DNA of 64,000 nt from Terrimesophilobacter sp038243605 (GCA_038243605.1 JBBSQX010000001.1:271563-335562); one strand, 5' to 3'; shown: positions 32,921 to 41,553, numbered from the stretch's first letter. The notes: generated by a model not told the origin, from the letters alone. A program made the numbers and translations.

Positions 32921-33787
32921 GTGGCCACTCCAACGTCTACACGCGACGACCGCACCTACGTGGATGCCGAAGGCATCACGATTCACTATTACGTGTGGGC
33001 CGCCAAGAACCCTCGTGCCGTGATCCAGATTTTGCACGGACTCGGTGAACACGCCGCGAGGTACGAATGGCTCGCAGGTGAGCTCACCGCTGCCGGCTAT
33101 ACCGTGTACGCGGACGACCACCGCGGTCACGGCCAGACCGGGCTCGGGCAAAACGGTGGCGACCACGCGAAACTCGGCAAGCTTGGTGCTGGCGGAATGC
33201 CGGCCACGGTGGAGTCCATCCACCAACTGACCGGAATGATCCGCGCAGAGAACCCGAAACTCTCGTTGATTTTGCTCGGGCACAGCTGGGGATCCTTCCT
33301 CGCCCAAATTTTGGTCGACAAGTACTCGCAGGAATATGACGCGGTGATCCTCAGCGGTTCAGCCCTTCGCGTGTTCGGCCAGACGAACACGGGTGACCTG
33401 AACGCGAAGTACACGCACCTTGGCTCGACCGGGTACGAATGGCTCAGTCGCGACCCAGAGGTGGTGGCCACCGCGGCAGCAGACCCGCTCATGTTCATTG
33501 CGAACGGGATGAAGCTGTTCGGCCTTGTCGACTCCCTCCGGCTTCTGGGTAAGCCAGCCAAAAAGATCGAGAACGACCTTCCCGTGCTCATTCAGGTGGG
33601 TAGCAACGATGTAGTCGGTGGGGTCGTGAGCAACGAGCTTCTCGCCCAGGCGTACCTCACGCGCAGTCGCCTGAGCGATGTCGAGCTCATTGTGTACACG
33701 GGCGCTCAACACGAGATCTTCAACGAGACCAACAAAGACGACGTGGTGGCGGACACCCTCGCGTGGTTGGCCGATCGAGTGAAATGA
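32921..33787 (+). CDS. Alpha/beta hydrolase, monoacylglycerol lipase-like
   Basis: A 288-aa serine hydrolase of the S33/monoglyceride lipase group. The nucleophile elbow is GHSWGS (Ser122), the oxyanion region ILHGLGEHAARYEWLA, and the conserved DDHRGHGQT; the catalytic His is probably in GAQHEIFNE. It has no signal peptide, so it is cytoplasmic. GTG 32921 is chosen because AGGGAGA precedes it by about 6 nt; an upstream ATG at 32828 falls inside the operator region. The 3' end overlaps the HIT gene as ATGA. Confidence 0.84.
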   Translation: MATPTSTRDDRTYVDAEGITIHYYVWAAKNPRAVIQILHGLGEHAARYEWLAGELTAAGYTVYADDHRGHGQTGLGQNGGDHAKLGKLGAGGMPATVESIHQLTGMIRAENPKLSLILLGHSWGSFLAQILVDKYSQEYDAVILSGSALRVFGQTNTGDLNAKYTHLGSTGYEWLSRDPEVVATAAADPLMFIANGMKLFGLVDSLRLLGKPAKKIENDLPVLIQVGSNDVVGGVVSNELLAQAYLTRSRLSDVELIVYTGAQHEIFNETNKDDVVADTLAWLADRVK

Positions 33788-34215
33788 GCACCCTTTTTAC
33801 CCGCATCATCCGGGGCGAGGAACCAGCGCGTTTCATCTGGAAAGACGAGCTGTGCGTCGCCTTCATGACGATCGAGCCGCGCCAGCCAGGCCACGTGCTC
33901 GTGGTGCCGAGACTCGAAGTGGATCGTTGGCTGGATGCGCCAGACACCCTTATCGCCGAGCTGATGGTGGTGGCGCACCGCATCGGATTGGCGCAGCGCG
34001 AAGAGTGGGGCTCCGACCGCGCTGGTCTCATGATCGAGGGCTACATGGTGCCGCACCTGCACATTCACGTGTGGCCGTCCTGGTCGCCGCGAGAGTTTCA
34101 TCCCTCCGGGATCGATCGTGCGGCGGAGCCAGCAGACCTTCAGGCTGCCGCCGTGCGCTTGAGAGCCAGAATGCGCACCAACGGCTGGGAGCAGTTCGTT
34201 CCTGCTGAGGATTAG
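33784..34215 (+). CDS. HIT family hydrolase
   Basis: A 143-aa histidine-triad nucleotide hydrolase or transferase. The active-site motif HLHIHVWP has His91, His93 and His95, and FTRIIRGEEPARFIWKDE plus PGHVLVVPR form the usual nucleotide-binding core. HIT proteins cleave adenosine-phosphoramidates or dinucleoside polyphosphates; this one has a slightly longer C-terminus. The start lies in an ATGA overlap with the hydrolase gene, so both proteins are made together. It is convergent with the small membrane protein gene at 34246. Confidence 0.85.
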   Translation: MSTLFTRIIRGEEPARFIWKDELCVAFMTIEPRQPGHVLVVPRLEVDRWLDAPDTLIAELMVVAHRIGLAQREEWGSDRAGLMIEGYMVPHLHIHVWPSWSPREFHPSGIDRAAEPADLQAAAVRLRARMRTNGWEQFVPAED

Positions 34216-34245
34216 TTCAATCGATCAATGGAGCGTGATCGTACG

Positions 34246-34572
34246 CTAGAGATTCATGGCGTAAAGGCTGCCAAATCCGATCTGAGCGGCTATCAACAGC
34301 AGCGCCAAGCCCACACGAAGCCAGATCGACCGACTCCAGTTCGCCGCCAAGACCGGGAGTGCGCCAATCAGAGCACTCAGGACAAACTTGTCGATGAGCC
34401 TGCCTCTAAACCCGTCGCGAAGCCAGGCATGGCCAGGCTCATAGAACTCACCCCACTGCCACGCAGAAGCTGCGATCCACCACATCAACGCAAAGATGAA
34501 CAGTGAGAGTGGAAGCGCCCACAGCAGATGCTTCCAGTTGGGAGTAGCAGAGGAGAACAACTTCATTGGCAT
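34246..34572 (-). CDS. Small integral membrane protein of unknown function
   Basis: A 108-aa protein with three hydrophobic segments (HLLWALPLSLFIFALMWWIA, DKFVLSALIGALPVLAANW, and WLRVGLALLLIAAQIGFG) and a loop rich in aromatic residues (WQWGEFYEPGHAWLRDGF). No family was recognised. Its start abuts the stop of the large secreted NIDO/SGNH protein gene with no gap, so it is very probably co-expressed with it. It might anchor, export or protect against that protein. A second ATG at 34566 is equally possible. Confidence 0.6.
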   Translation of the reverse strand: MPMKLFSSATPNWKHLLWALPLSLFIFALMWWIAASAWQWGEFYEPGHAWLRDGFRGRLIDKFVLSALIGALPVLAANWSRSIWLRVGLALLLIAAQIGFGSLYAMNL

Positions 34573-37500
34573 TTAGTGCGCCCCAACTAGACCGGATCCT
34601 GATCCAGCAAAGCAACCGGCCGTGGTCTTTCCGTTCAGGTCCACAACCCCGTTGATGATCAACTTTCCGGCTGCATCGACGCTGAGATGTGAGTTGACTT
34701 GGGTGGTGTTGTTGGAGAGAGAAACGCTGCCAGCTGAACCGCAGATGCGGGCGCCCTTCGTTACAATGCTGACTCGGTGTACCGCGCCATCAGCAGACGT
34801 GAAACTTGTTCCGTTGACTGTCGAAAAACCATTGGCGTAGATGGTGAGATCACCACTCAACTGGACTGTCATCGTTTGTAGACTTACAGTTGCGCATCCT
34901 GAAGAGGTCGCATCGAGGACTGTGTCGCTCAAGATCGAGACCGTTGACCCATTGACGCTGGAGCCCCACGAGGCCATGGTGCATCCGGGGTTTGCGGTGA
35001 GCCCCTGTGACCAACTTGGTGCATTGTTAGCACGTGCTGTCTGGTTCATGAACTGGGTCCAGGAGATCGTTTGGCTCGATTGGTAGTCGGCTGGAGTGGT
35101 TTGCGCAGGAAGGCCGCCAGCCATCGTCTCGACGCGAGACCCCGGGAAAACGTCACCGCCAAGTGCCCCAGATGCATTCAGCTGGGCCACCGTTTTGCCA
35201 TCGTTCGAGCTAAATATTCCCGCTGTGTAAACGTCGTGACCAATCTTCGCAGTTGATTGGGTCGAAACGCTCCCTACGGCCACGATGCTGCCCGCAACCA
35301 GTGGTGTCGAAGTAAGAGTTACGTTTCCGTTCGCGTATACCGATCCACCGATTGCACAGTTGTTGGTGAGTGTGACCTTTCCGGTAACTACGAGATCACC
35401 GACAACTGTTCCGTTGGAATTGCAACTAAAGTCGCCATCAACATGTAGGTTCCCGTTGATCTTGATGCTGTTCGTGAGCTGCATCGAACCAGCGAAGTAA
35501 GAGCCGCCATCACCAAGCATGACGTTCGACGTGGCAAAGTCGCTTAAGCCACCATCGTCCGTCACTTGTAGAGATGCTCTGGACTCTGTCCCCGACGCGA
35601 AGGTGTGATCCACTTCAACGCCGAGTTCGATGGTGCCGTCATCGAAGATCCATCGGTGCTGTGAAATTGAGCCATCCGGATCGGAGGAGGGGGCGGCGCT
35701 GAGGTGGTAAGTCGGGCCGGATCCCGTGACGAGAAACGCGGCAGTCGGCCGCGCATTTGGCTGAGGGGTGACCTCCGCCACAAACTGGACGCCCTCGCCG
35801 GCAGGCGCAACATCGGCACCATAGATCTCAATGCCCCACGTTCCCTGCTCGGGCGTGTCGATATCCCAATTCTCGAAGGTTGCCCCATTTTCGTGAGTAG
35901 CGCCATGAGGGCTAGTGCGATCGAAACGAACGCCACTGGGCGAGATCAGCGATGTCACCACGTCGCTGCCCGGCCAAGCCACGCTGACATGAATCGATGT
36001 ACCTGAAACGAGGAGAGAGCGAGTCAGCGTTTGATTCTGATTGATCACAAATGTTGGCTGAATAGGTGTGCCAATAAGATCAGCAAGGTAGTTGGCGATC
36101 GCCTGATGGCCCTTTGAGTTGGGGTGGAATGACTCGGGCGCAGCGTCACTGAAGTCGCGCGAGATGAGTACGATTTGATTGATCCAAGGATCCCAATCGC
36201 AGGCCTCGTGCCCCTCGAATCCGTACTCCATGTTGAGGTAATCAAACCCGGACTGAACTGCGGCAATTCCGATCGACCCGTCAGCTTCGATGACCACATC
36301 GTTGAGCCATTGCTGATCTAGTGCTTTGACGATTCCGCATCCGCCCAAGATGCTGGGTGTCTCGGGAAAGAACTTAGGGTACGAGACGACGATGACGCGT
36401 GCGTACGGTGCCTTTGCGCGGATAGTGCGGTAGAGATCTCGCAGTGACCTATTGATCGCTCCATGGTTCAAATCATCTAACGTCATTTGGACATTCGCGC
36501 CTTGCGCTGGCTCGCAGTTGCTTGCGTAGATAGAGATGCTGAGAATGACGCATTCCGTGAGGAACGGCTTGAACCCTGCGTCATTGCCGCCGATGCCGAT
36601 TGTTACTAGCCGCGTGTGTTGATCCAAATGATCCAGTTGCGAGCCTTCGTTCCAGGGCGGGCGGGTGGTGGACACAGAATTACTACTCGGATCGGGAATC
36701 TCCGCCCCAGAGCACGCAACGAAGTCCAGCTTGAGCTTTACGACGCCCGACTCCACTAAACGTTTTGGATAGGCGTTCGGCGACCGGTGGCACAGGTTGT
36801 TGTCTTGATCGGTTCCAGGCAAATAGTTCGCAAAGTCGCCCTCGCCAGACTGATAAGAATCCCCCAGAGCGACATAAACATTGTTAGCAACCGGCGTGCC
36901 GTTACGAACCGCGTACACATATCGACCGTTGATCGTCGAGTTCTCTCTGTGGTGAATGAGCCCGCTTGTCGAGTTGTCGAGGAATGCACCGTTGACTCCG
37001 GAGCCTTGGAGCTCCAAGGACGCGCCAGCGGTCGTTCTTCCACTCGCGAATCCGGCCCGGGCCGAATATCCGCCGAGGCCGGCGTTTCCACCGCTAGCAC
37101 TGCCAGCTTCCCACTGCACCTTGTCGTAGTTGAAGACCGTGTCGAAGGCACCCACACCCTTATCTGGTCGGTCGACAATTAGAAGCTGAAAGGAATTGAG
37201 TTTGTCTGTAGCGCCCGAGAAATAGCCAACATTGATCCAGTTGACACAAAAAGCATCGTGCCCCTCAAAGGAGGTTTCTCCGTACCCGTATATGGTGAGT
37301 CCGGATCCTACGCCCCGAGTGTCGACATCGGCGAAGAACGGGGCAATTATTGGCGTACCAGCGCCGATGAGCCCAAACGGGGTGTATGTCGGGAGGGGTC
37401 CCATGAAAGTCACGTTGCCGTTGTTATTTACCCAGAGGTGGTCATAAGTCGAACCGTAGAAGTTCACGGAGAAGGGAAGGTCAACGCGGCCACTCGATCC

Positions 37501-37644
37501 ATCGTCGTTCGCGGGAATTGTCGTGGTATTACACCCGTCGATATCGACAATCACACGCAGCGGGTCTGCATGTGCTGAGACAGACCCCAGCCCCGTCGAA
37601 GCAAGCGCAAAAACTACTACGGCGGCAAGCAGAAGCTTTTTCAA
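34573..37644 (-). CDS. Secreted NIDO-SGNH hydrolase-PKD-beta-repeat multidomain protein
   Basis: A 1023-aa exported protein. Residues 1-26 form a signal peptide ending in SAHA. About 48-180 is a NIDO-like domain (HLWVNNNGNVTF, IIAPFFADVDTRG, FQLLIVDR). About 255-525 is an SGNH esterase with GDSY (Ser263), GGND (Asn354) and HPN (His507). About 530-628 resembles a prepeptidase C-terminal or P-domain-like beta sandwich. About 632-712 is a PKD domain, and about 713-1023 is a beta-strand-rich tail (GNLHVDGDFSCNSNGTVVGDLVVTG) recalling bactofilin-like repeats. The best start is TTG 37644; the open frame extends upstream to 38244 but overlaps another gene. The gene looks AT-richer than its neighbours, suggesting acquisition. 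Confidence 0.8.
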   Translation of the reverse strand: MKKLLLAAVVVFALASTGLGSVSAHADPLRVIVDIDGCNTTTIPANDDGSSGRVDLPFSVNFYGSTYDHLWVNNNGNVTFMGPLPTYTPFGLIGAGTPIIAPFFADVDTRGVGSGLTIYGYGETSFEGHDAFCVNWINVGYFSGATDKLNSFQLLIVDRPDKGVGAFDTVFNYDKVQWEAGSASGGNAGLGGYSARAGFASGRTTAGASLELQGSGVNGAFLDNSTSGLIHHRENSTINGRYVYAVRNGTPVANNVYVALGDSYQSGEGDFANYLPGTDQDNNLCHRSPNAYPKRLVESGVVKLKLDFVACSGAEIPDPSSNSVSTTRPPWNEGSQLDHLDQHTRLVTIGIGGNDAGFKPFLTECVILSISIYASNCEPAQGANVQMTLDDLNHGAINRSLRDLYRTIRAKAPYARVIVVSYPKFFPETPSILGGCGIVKALDQQWLNDVVIEADGSIGIAAVQSGFDYLNMEYGFEGHEACDWDPWINQIVLISRDFSDAAPESFHPNSKGHQAIANYLADLIGTPIQPTFVINQNQTLTRSLLVSGTSIHVSVAWPGSDVVTSLISPSGVRFDRTSPHGATHENGATFENWDIDTPEQGTWGIEIYGADVAPAGEGVQFVAEVTPQPNARPTAAFLVTGSGPTYHLSAAPSSDPDGSISQHRWIFDDGTIELGVEVDHTFASGTESRASLQVTDDGGLSDFATSNVMLGDGGSYFAGSMQLTNSIKINGNLHVDGDFSCNSNGTVVGDLVVTGKVTLTNNCAIGGSVYANGNVTLTSTPLVAGSIVAVGSVSTQSTAKIGHDVYTAGIFSSNDGKTVAQLNASGALGGDVFPGSRVETMAGGLPAQTTPADYQSSQTISWTQFMNQTARANNAPSWSQGLTANPGCTMASWGSSVNGSTVSILSDTVLDATSSGCATVSLQTMTVQLSGDLTIYANGFSTVNGTSFTSADGAVHRVSIVTKGARICGSAGSVSLSNNTTQVNSHLSVDAAGKLIINGVVDLNGKTTAGCFAGSGSGLVGAH

Positions 37645-37929
37645 TTTGTGTCCCGTCAGATTTGACTGAAAACCTACCGTGCCTTTAAGTCCGACCGCTA
37701 GCGTTAATGGACAAATTTGTCTACCCTCTTCAAGGTGGAAGCCTCGACGACGAATCAAATAAGGTACCGCGAGAATAGGAACCACTAGCAGATTCGTCAT
37801 CCACGAGCGTTCGAGTTGAGGGGTTCGGATTCGCCGGAAGGACGGCCCGGGAGGATTAAGCTGGCAAGAACCATTTCGACTTCGACTTGATCTCGCGCCA
37901 GGGGTCGAACCCACGCACAGGAGGCCTTC
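37645..37929. promoter_or_regulatory. Intergenic control region of the NIDO/SGNH gene, with palindrome
   Basis: This 285-bp region between the divergent NIDO/SGNH and lipoate ligase genes contains the perfect palindrome GACAAATTTGTC (37710-37721), 66 bp upstream of the TTG start. It is a plausible operator. The ligase end has AGGAGG at 37919-37924. Nothing else was recognised; open frames here look like by-products of base composition. Confidence 0.45.
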
Positions 37930-38979
37930 TTGCACGGCGAATATAAAGTCCCAGGTGGAAAACTCGTCGTCGTCGACCTCGAGGTCGTTGATGATCGCAT
38001 CGCAGATTTTCGCCTCGCCGGCGACTTCTTTCTCGAACCAGATGAGGCCCTCGACGCCATCAACGAGGCGGTGAATGGTCTTCCCGCTGACAGCGACTCC
38101 GCGTGGATTGCCGCAGCGGTCAAGGGCGCTCTGCCGGATGACGCGCTGTTGCTCGGCTTCAGCCCTGAGGCCGTGGCCATCGCCATCCGCCGTTCGCTCT
38201 CGAGTGCGCGAAGCTGGAGAGACTACGAGTGGCAGCTCATTCATGGAACCGCGTACCCGCCCGTCCTTCAGATGGCACTCGACCAGGTGCTGTCAGAAGA
38301 GGTTGGTGCTGGGCGCCGAAAGCCCACACTGCGCATCTGGGAGTGGAACGAGCCGGGCGTCGTGATCGGCAGCTTTCAGTCGGTGAAGAACGAGGTTGAC
38401 CTCGAGAACGCCAAAAAATACGGCATGCAGGTCGTGCGCCGCATCAGCGGTGGCGGGGCGATGTTCATGGAGGCCGGATCGGTCATCACCTACTCGATCT
38501 ACGCACCAAGCGACCTTGTGCAAGGGATGTCGTTCGCTGACTCGTACGCGTTTCTCGATGAGTGGGTGATCACCGCGCTCAAAGGCCTCGGCATTGATGC
38601 GTTCTACCAACCGCTCAACGACATCACGAGCCCGAAGGGCAAGATCGGCGGCGCCGCGCAGAAGCGTCTCGGCACCGGCGCCGTTCTGCACCACGTGACC
38701 ATGAGCTACGACATGGACGGCGAAAAGATGGTGCAGGTGCTGCGCATCGGCCGCGAGAAGCTGAGCGACAAAGGCACCAAGAGCGCGGCGAAGCGCGTTG
38801 ACCCGCTGCGCAGTCAGACCGGGCTCAGCCGCGCAGAGATCATCACGAAGATGGAAGCCACGTTCAAGGGTCTATACGGGCTGGCAGACAGCGATGTGAC
38901 GCCAGACGAACTCACCCGCGCTGAGCAACTCGTGGTCGAAAAGTTCTCCACGCCCGAGTGGCTACACCGGGTTCCGTGA
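37930..38979 (+). CDS. Lipoate-protein ligase A-like protein with N-terminal accessory domain
   Basis: A 349-aa lipoyl ligase or transferase. The catalytic part (about 95-349) has VVRRISGGGAMFMEAG, the RRxSGGG lipoate loop, and SPKGKIGGAAQKR, whose lysine binds lipoyl-AMP. About 1-85 is a small domain (HGEYKVPGGKLVVVDLEVVDDRIADFRLAGDFFLEPDEALDAINEAVNG) that resembles the accessory domain normally found at the C-terminus of LplA or as separate LplB. Here it is fused in front. The TTG start is supported by AGGAGG 5 nt upstream. It would attach lipoate to dehydrogenase E2 or GcvH proteins. Confidence 0.83.
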   Translation: MHGEYKVPGGKLVVVDLEVVDDRIADFRLAGDFFLEPDEALDAINEAVNGLPADSDSAWIAAAVKGALPDDALLLGFSPEAVAIAIRRSLSSARSWRDYEWQLIHGTAYPPVLQMALDQVLSEEVGAGRRKPTLRIWEWNEPGVVIGSFQSVKNEVDLENAKKYGMQVVRRISGGGAMFMEAGSVITYSIYAPSDLVQGMSFADSYAFLDEWVITALKGLGIDAFYQPLNDITSPKGKIGGAAQKRLGTGAVLHHVTMSYDMDGEKMVQVLRIGREKLSDKGTKSAAKRVDPLRSQTGLSRAEIITKMEATFKGLYGLADSDVTPDELTRAEQLVVEKFSTPEWLHRVP

Positions 38980-38989
38980 GGGCTGTACG

Positions 38990-39208
38990 GTGTTGAGCGA
39001 ATGGTTTCGTAAACATCAACGCCGCTATGGCGGTGTGATTTCGATGGGGGATGAAGTCTTCTCACCCCTCAAGTACGAGGCGGCACTAGAAATTGGTCGC
39101 GAGACTCGGATGCCAGCGCCCGCCCCGCTTGCTGGCGACGAAGACAAAGGTATTTGGGGCGGAAAAATCGTCATCACTGTTGAGGAAGAAGAAGAATCAG
39201 CACCATGA
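38990..39208 (+). CDS. Small acidic protein of unknown function
   Basis: A 72-aa soluble protein with an acidic tail (ITVEEEEESAP). The GTG start has TGAGGG 7 nt upstream, and the stop overlaps the methyltransferase start as ATGA, so the gene is real and translationally coupled. The core (GDEVFSPLKYEAALEIGRETRMPAPAPLAGDEDKGIWGGKIVI) distantly recalls short actinobacterial proteins such as DUF6191, but I am not confident. It may be an accessory to the methyltransferase. Confidence 0.6.
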   Translation: MLSEWFRKHQRRYGGVISMGDEVFSPLKYEAALEIGRETRMPAPAPLAGDEDKGIWGGKIVITVEEEEESAP

Positions 39209-40062
39209 CGTGGACTCCGCAGGGCGAGAACCTGCTCATGCACGGCAACAACCTCGACGCCATCGCCGCGTTGCCGGATGCCGCATTTACTGTCGTATAC
39301 CTTGACCCGCCGTTCAATACCGGGCGCTCGCAGAAGCGACAATCGACCACCAGCGTGCGCAGCGAATCCGGCAGCGTGGTCGGCTTCAAGGGCCAACGGT
39401 ACGAGCGCATCCGCGGGGATCTGATGGCATACGACGACGAGTTCGAGGACTACTGGTCATTTCTTGAACCCCGGCTTGCGGCGGCCTGGCGCCTGCTTGC
39501 CGACGACGGAACTCTGTACCTGCACCTCGACTACCGCGAAGCGCACTACGCGAAAGTGCTGCTCGACGCGCTGTTCGGGCGGGAATGCTTTCTGAACGAA
39601 ATCATTTGGGCATACGACTACGGGGCGAAATCCAAGTCACGCTGGCCCACCAAGCACGACACGATTCTCGTCTACGTGAAGAATCCGAAGGGTTACTACT
39701 TCGATTCAGAAACCGTGGATCGCGAACCGTACATGGCCCCAGGCCTTGTCACCCCTGAGAAGGCGGCGCGCGGCAAGCTGCCGACGGATGTCTGGTGGCA
39801 CACCATCGTGTCGCCGACGGGTAAGGAGAAGACCGGGTACCCGACCCAGAAGCCGGAAGGCATTCTGCGGCGTATCGTGCAGGCCTCCAGCCGCGAGGGT
39901 GACTGGGTGCTCGACTTCTTCGCCGGCAGCGGCACCACGGGCGCGGTGGCAGGGTCGCTGGGCAGGCGCTTTGTGCTCGTGGATGAGAGCCGGGAGGCGA
40001 TCGGTGTTATCCGCACGCGTTTGGGCGGTGCGGGAATTCCGTTCGCCGAAACCCCCCCGTAA
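39205..40062 (+). CDS. Orphan beta-class site-specific DNA methyltransferase
   Basis: A 285-aa N6-adenine or N4-cytosine DNA methyltransferase. Catalytic motif IV DPPF (34-37) comes first, then a target-recognition region with KSRWPTKHDTILVYVKN, and the SAM-binding motif DFFAGSGTTG near residue 233. That order defines the beta class, as in CcrM and HinfI methyltransferases. No restriction endonuclease gene is adjacent, so it is solitary. It could serve epigenetic regulation or replication control, or protect against an endonuclease elsewhere. The stop is only 3 nt from that of the convergent GH1 gene. Confidence 0.87.
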   Translation: MTWTPQGENLLMHGNNLDAIAALPDAAFTVVYLDPPFNTGRSQKRQSTTSVRSESGSVVGFKGQRYERIRGDLMAYDDEFEDYWSFLEPRLAAAWRLLADDGTLYLHLDYREAHYAKVLLDALFGRECFLNEIIWAYDYGAKSKSRWPTKHDTILVYVKNPKGYYFDSETVDREPYMAPGLVTPEKAARGKLPTDVWWHTIVSPTGKEKTGYPTQKPEGILRRIVQASSREGDWVLDFFAGSGTTGAVAGSLGRRFVLVDESREAIGVIRTRLGGAGIPFAETPP

Positions 40063-40065
40063 CGG

Positions 40066-41553
40066 TTACATCTCCCGCGCTGCGATGATGCGCTGGTACT
40101 CGATCGCGCTCGCCTTCGGCGTGCGTTCTAACGTGTCGTAGTCCACGCGCACCAGACCGAAACGCTTGTCGTAACCCCACGCCCACTCGAAGTTGTCCAT
40201 GAGTGACCAGTAGAAGTAGGCGCCAACGGGCACGCCCAGGTCGATCGCGTCGAGCACAGCGTTCAGGTGTTGCCGCAAAAATTCGGTGCGCTCGGAGTCG
40301 TTCACCGCGCCATCCACCTCGACCACATCGTTGTAGGCAGCCCCGTTCTCTGTCACGGCGATCGCCACGCCTGCCGGTGCCGTGTACTCGTGATGGATGC
40401 GGGTGAGCAGGCGCGTGAGCCCCTCCGGCTGCACCTCCCACCCCATCCCCGTTTCGGGCAGCCCGCGCGGATGCCAAAACACACCATCGGCGGCGGGGAA
40501 CGGTGAGCCTTTGGCGCGCTCGGATGGCGCTGCCGTCGTTATCGCGTCGACAGTGGGAGTGGCTCCGACGAAATCACCGTGGTAATAGTTGACGCCAAGC
40601 GCGTCGATCGGGGTGGAGACGATCTCCTGATCCCCAGGCTGCACGAGAGCCTCGAACGCGGCGCGCGCCCCGACGTCCTCAAGGTCGTGCAGCACATCCT
40701 CCGGGTACTGCCCACGAAAGATGGGGTCGAGAAAGAAACGATTGAACTGGCCATCGATGCGTCGCGCTGCATCAACATCACCAGAATCGGCCGGGTCAAC
40801 GGGGTCGGTGACGGTGAGATTGAGGGTGATGCCCAGCTGCAACGTTGAGTCGCGCGTGCGGAGTTCGCGCGTGGCGAGCCCGTGCGCGAGCAACAGGTGG
40901 TGGGCGGCGGCCAGCCCGGCAGCGACATCCTGCCTGCCGGGGGCATGCTCGCCCCCGATGTAGCTCAAAAACGAGGAGCACCACGGCTCGTTGAGGGTGG
41001 TCCATGCCTTTACCCTGTCGCCGAGAGCATCGTGCACGGCTCCCGCGTAGTCTACAAAGCGGTGCGGAGTGTCCCGATTAGTCCAGCCACCGCCCGACCC
41101 ACCACCGACGCTGGCTCCGCTGTCACTAACTTCGAGTGCCTGCGGCAAGTCCCAGTGGTACAGCGTCAGCCACGGCGTGATGTTCTTCTCCAGAAGCTCA
41201 TCCACGAGCCGTGAATAAAAATCGAGACCCTTCGGGTTGACGGGGCCACCGTCTGGGCACACCCGCGCCCACGATGTGCTGAACCGGTACGTCTGCATGC
41301 CGAGCTCGGCCATGAGCGCCACATCGGCGGGGTACCGGTGGTAGTGGTCGCACGCGGTCTCGCCGCTGTCGCCGCCAACGACGGCGCCAGGAACGCGGCA
41401 AAAGACATCCCAGATGGAGTCGGTTCTGCCGTCGTCGTGCGCGGCCCCTTCGATTTGGTAGGCAGCTGTCGCCACACCAAACAGAAACTCTGGAGCAAAA
41501 GTTCGAGCCCGGGCAGTGCGTGCGTTCGATTCGTGTCGCGACAAGTTCGTCAC
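40066..41553 (-). CDS. GH1 beta-glucosidase
   Basis: A 495-aa glycoside hydrolase family 1 enzyme without signal peptide, so it acts on imported beta-glycosides. The acid/base is Glu189 in TLNEPW and the nucleophile Glu402 in VTENG. N-terminal APEFLFGVATAAYQIEGA and ANFEW-like MDNFEWAWGYDKRFGLV are diagnostic. A glycine/serine-rich insert (SGASVGGGSGGGW, about 145-157) interrupts the usual barrel loop before WTNRDT. GTG 41553 is preferred, with AGGGG 8 nt upstream. No sugar transporter is adjacent. Confidence 0.92.
   Translation of the reverse strand: MTNLSRHESNARTARARTFAPEFLFGVATAAYQIEGAAHDDGRTDSIWDVFCRVPGAVVGGDSGETACDHYHRYPADVALMAELGMQTYRFSTSWARVCPDGGPVNPKGLDFYSRLVDELLEKNITPWLTLYHWDLPQALEVSDSGASVGGGSGGGWTNRDTPHRFVDYAGAVHDALGDRVKAWTTLNEPWCSSFLSYIGGEHAPGRQDVAAGLAAAHHLLLAHGLATRELRTRDSTLQLGITLNLTVTDPVDPADSGDVDAARRIDGQFNRFFLDPIFRGQYPEDVLHDLEDVGARAAFEALVQPGDQEIVSTPIDALGVNYYHGDFVGATPTVDAITTAAPSERAKGSPFPAADGVFWHPRGLPETGMGWEVQPEGLTRLLTRIHHEYTAPAGVAIAVTENGAAYNDVVEVDGAVNDSERTEFLRQHLNAVLDAIDLGVPVGAYFYWSLMDNFEWAWGYDKRFGLVRVDYDTLERTPKASAIEYQRIIAAREM

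Noticed and set aside
37645..38244. 200-codon upstream extension of the NIDO/SGNH protein
   Set aside because: It would overlap the lipoate ligase gene, place the signal peptide internally, and has no good start. TTG 37644 directly precedes KKLLLAAVVV.
39205..40062. Restriction-modification system
   Set aside because: Neighbouring genes (lipoate ligase, small acidic protein, GH1) include no endonuclease, so only an orphan methyltransferase is supported.
40059..40069. Palindrome GTAACGGTTAC joining the convergent stops of the methyltransferase and GH1 genes
   Set aside because: It follows trivially from two facing TAA stop codons three bases apart; arms of 5 bp are too short for a terminator.
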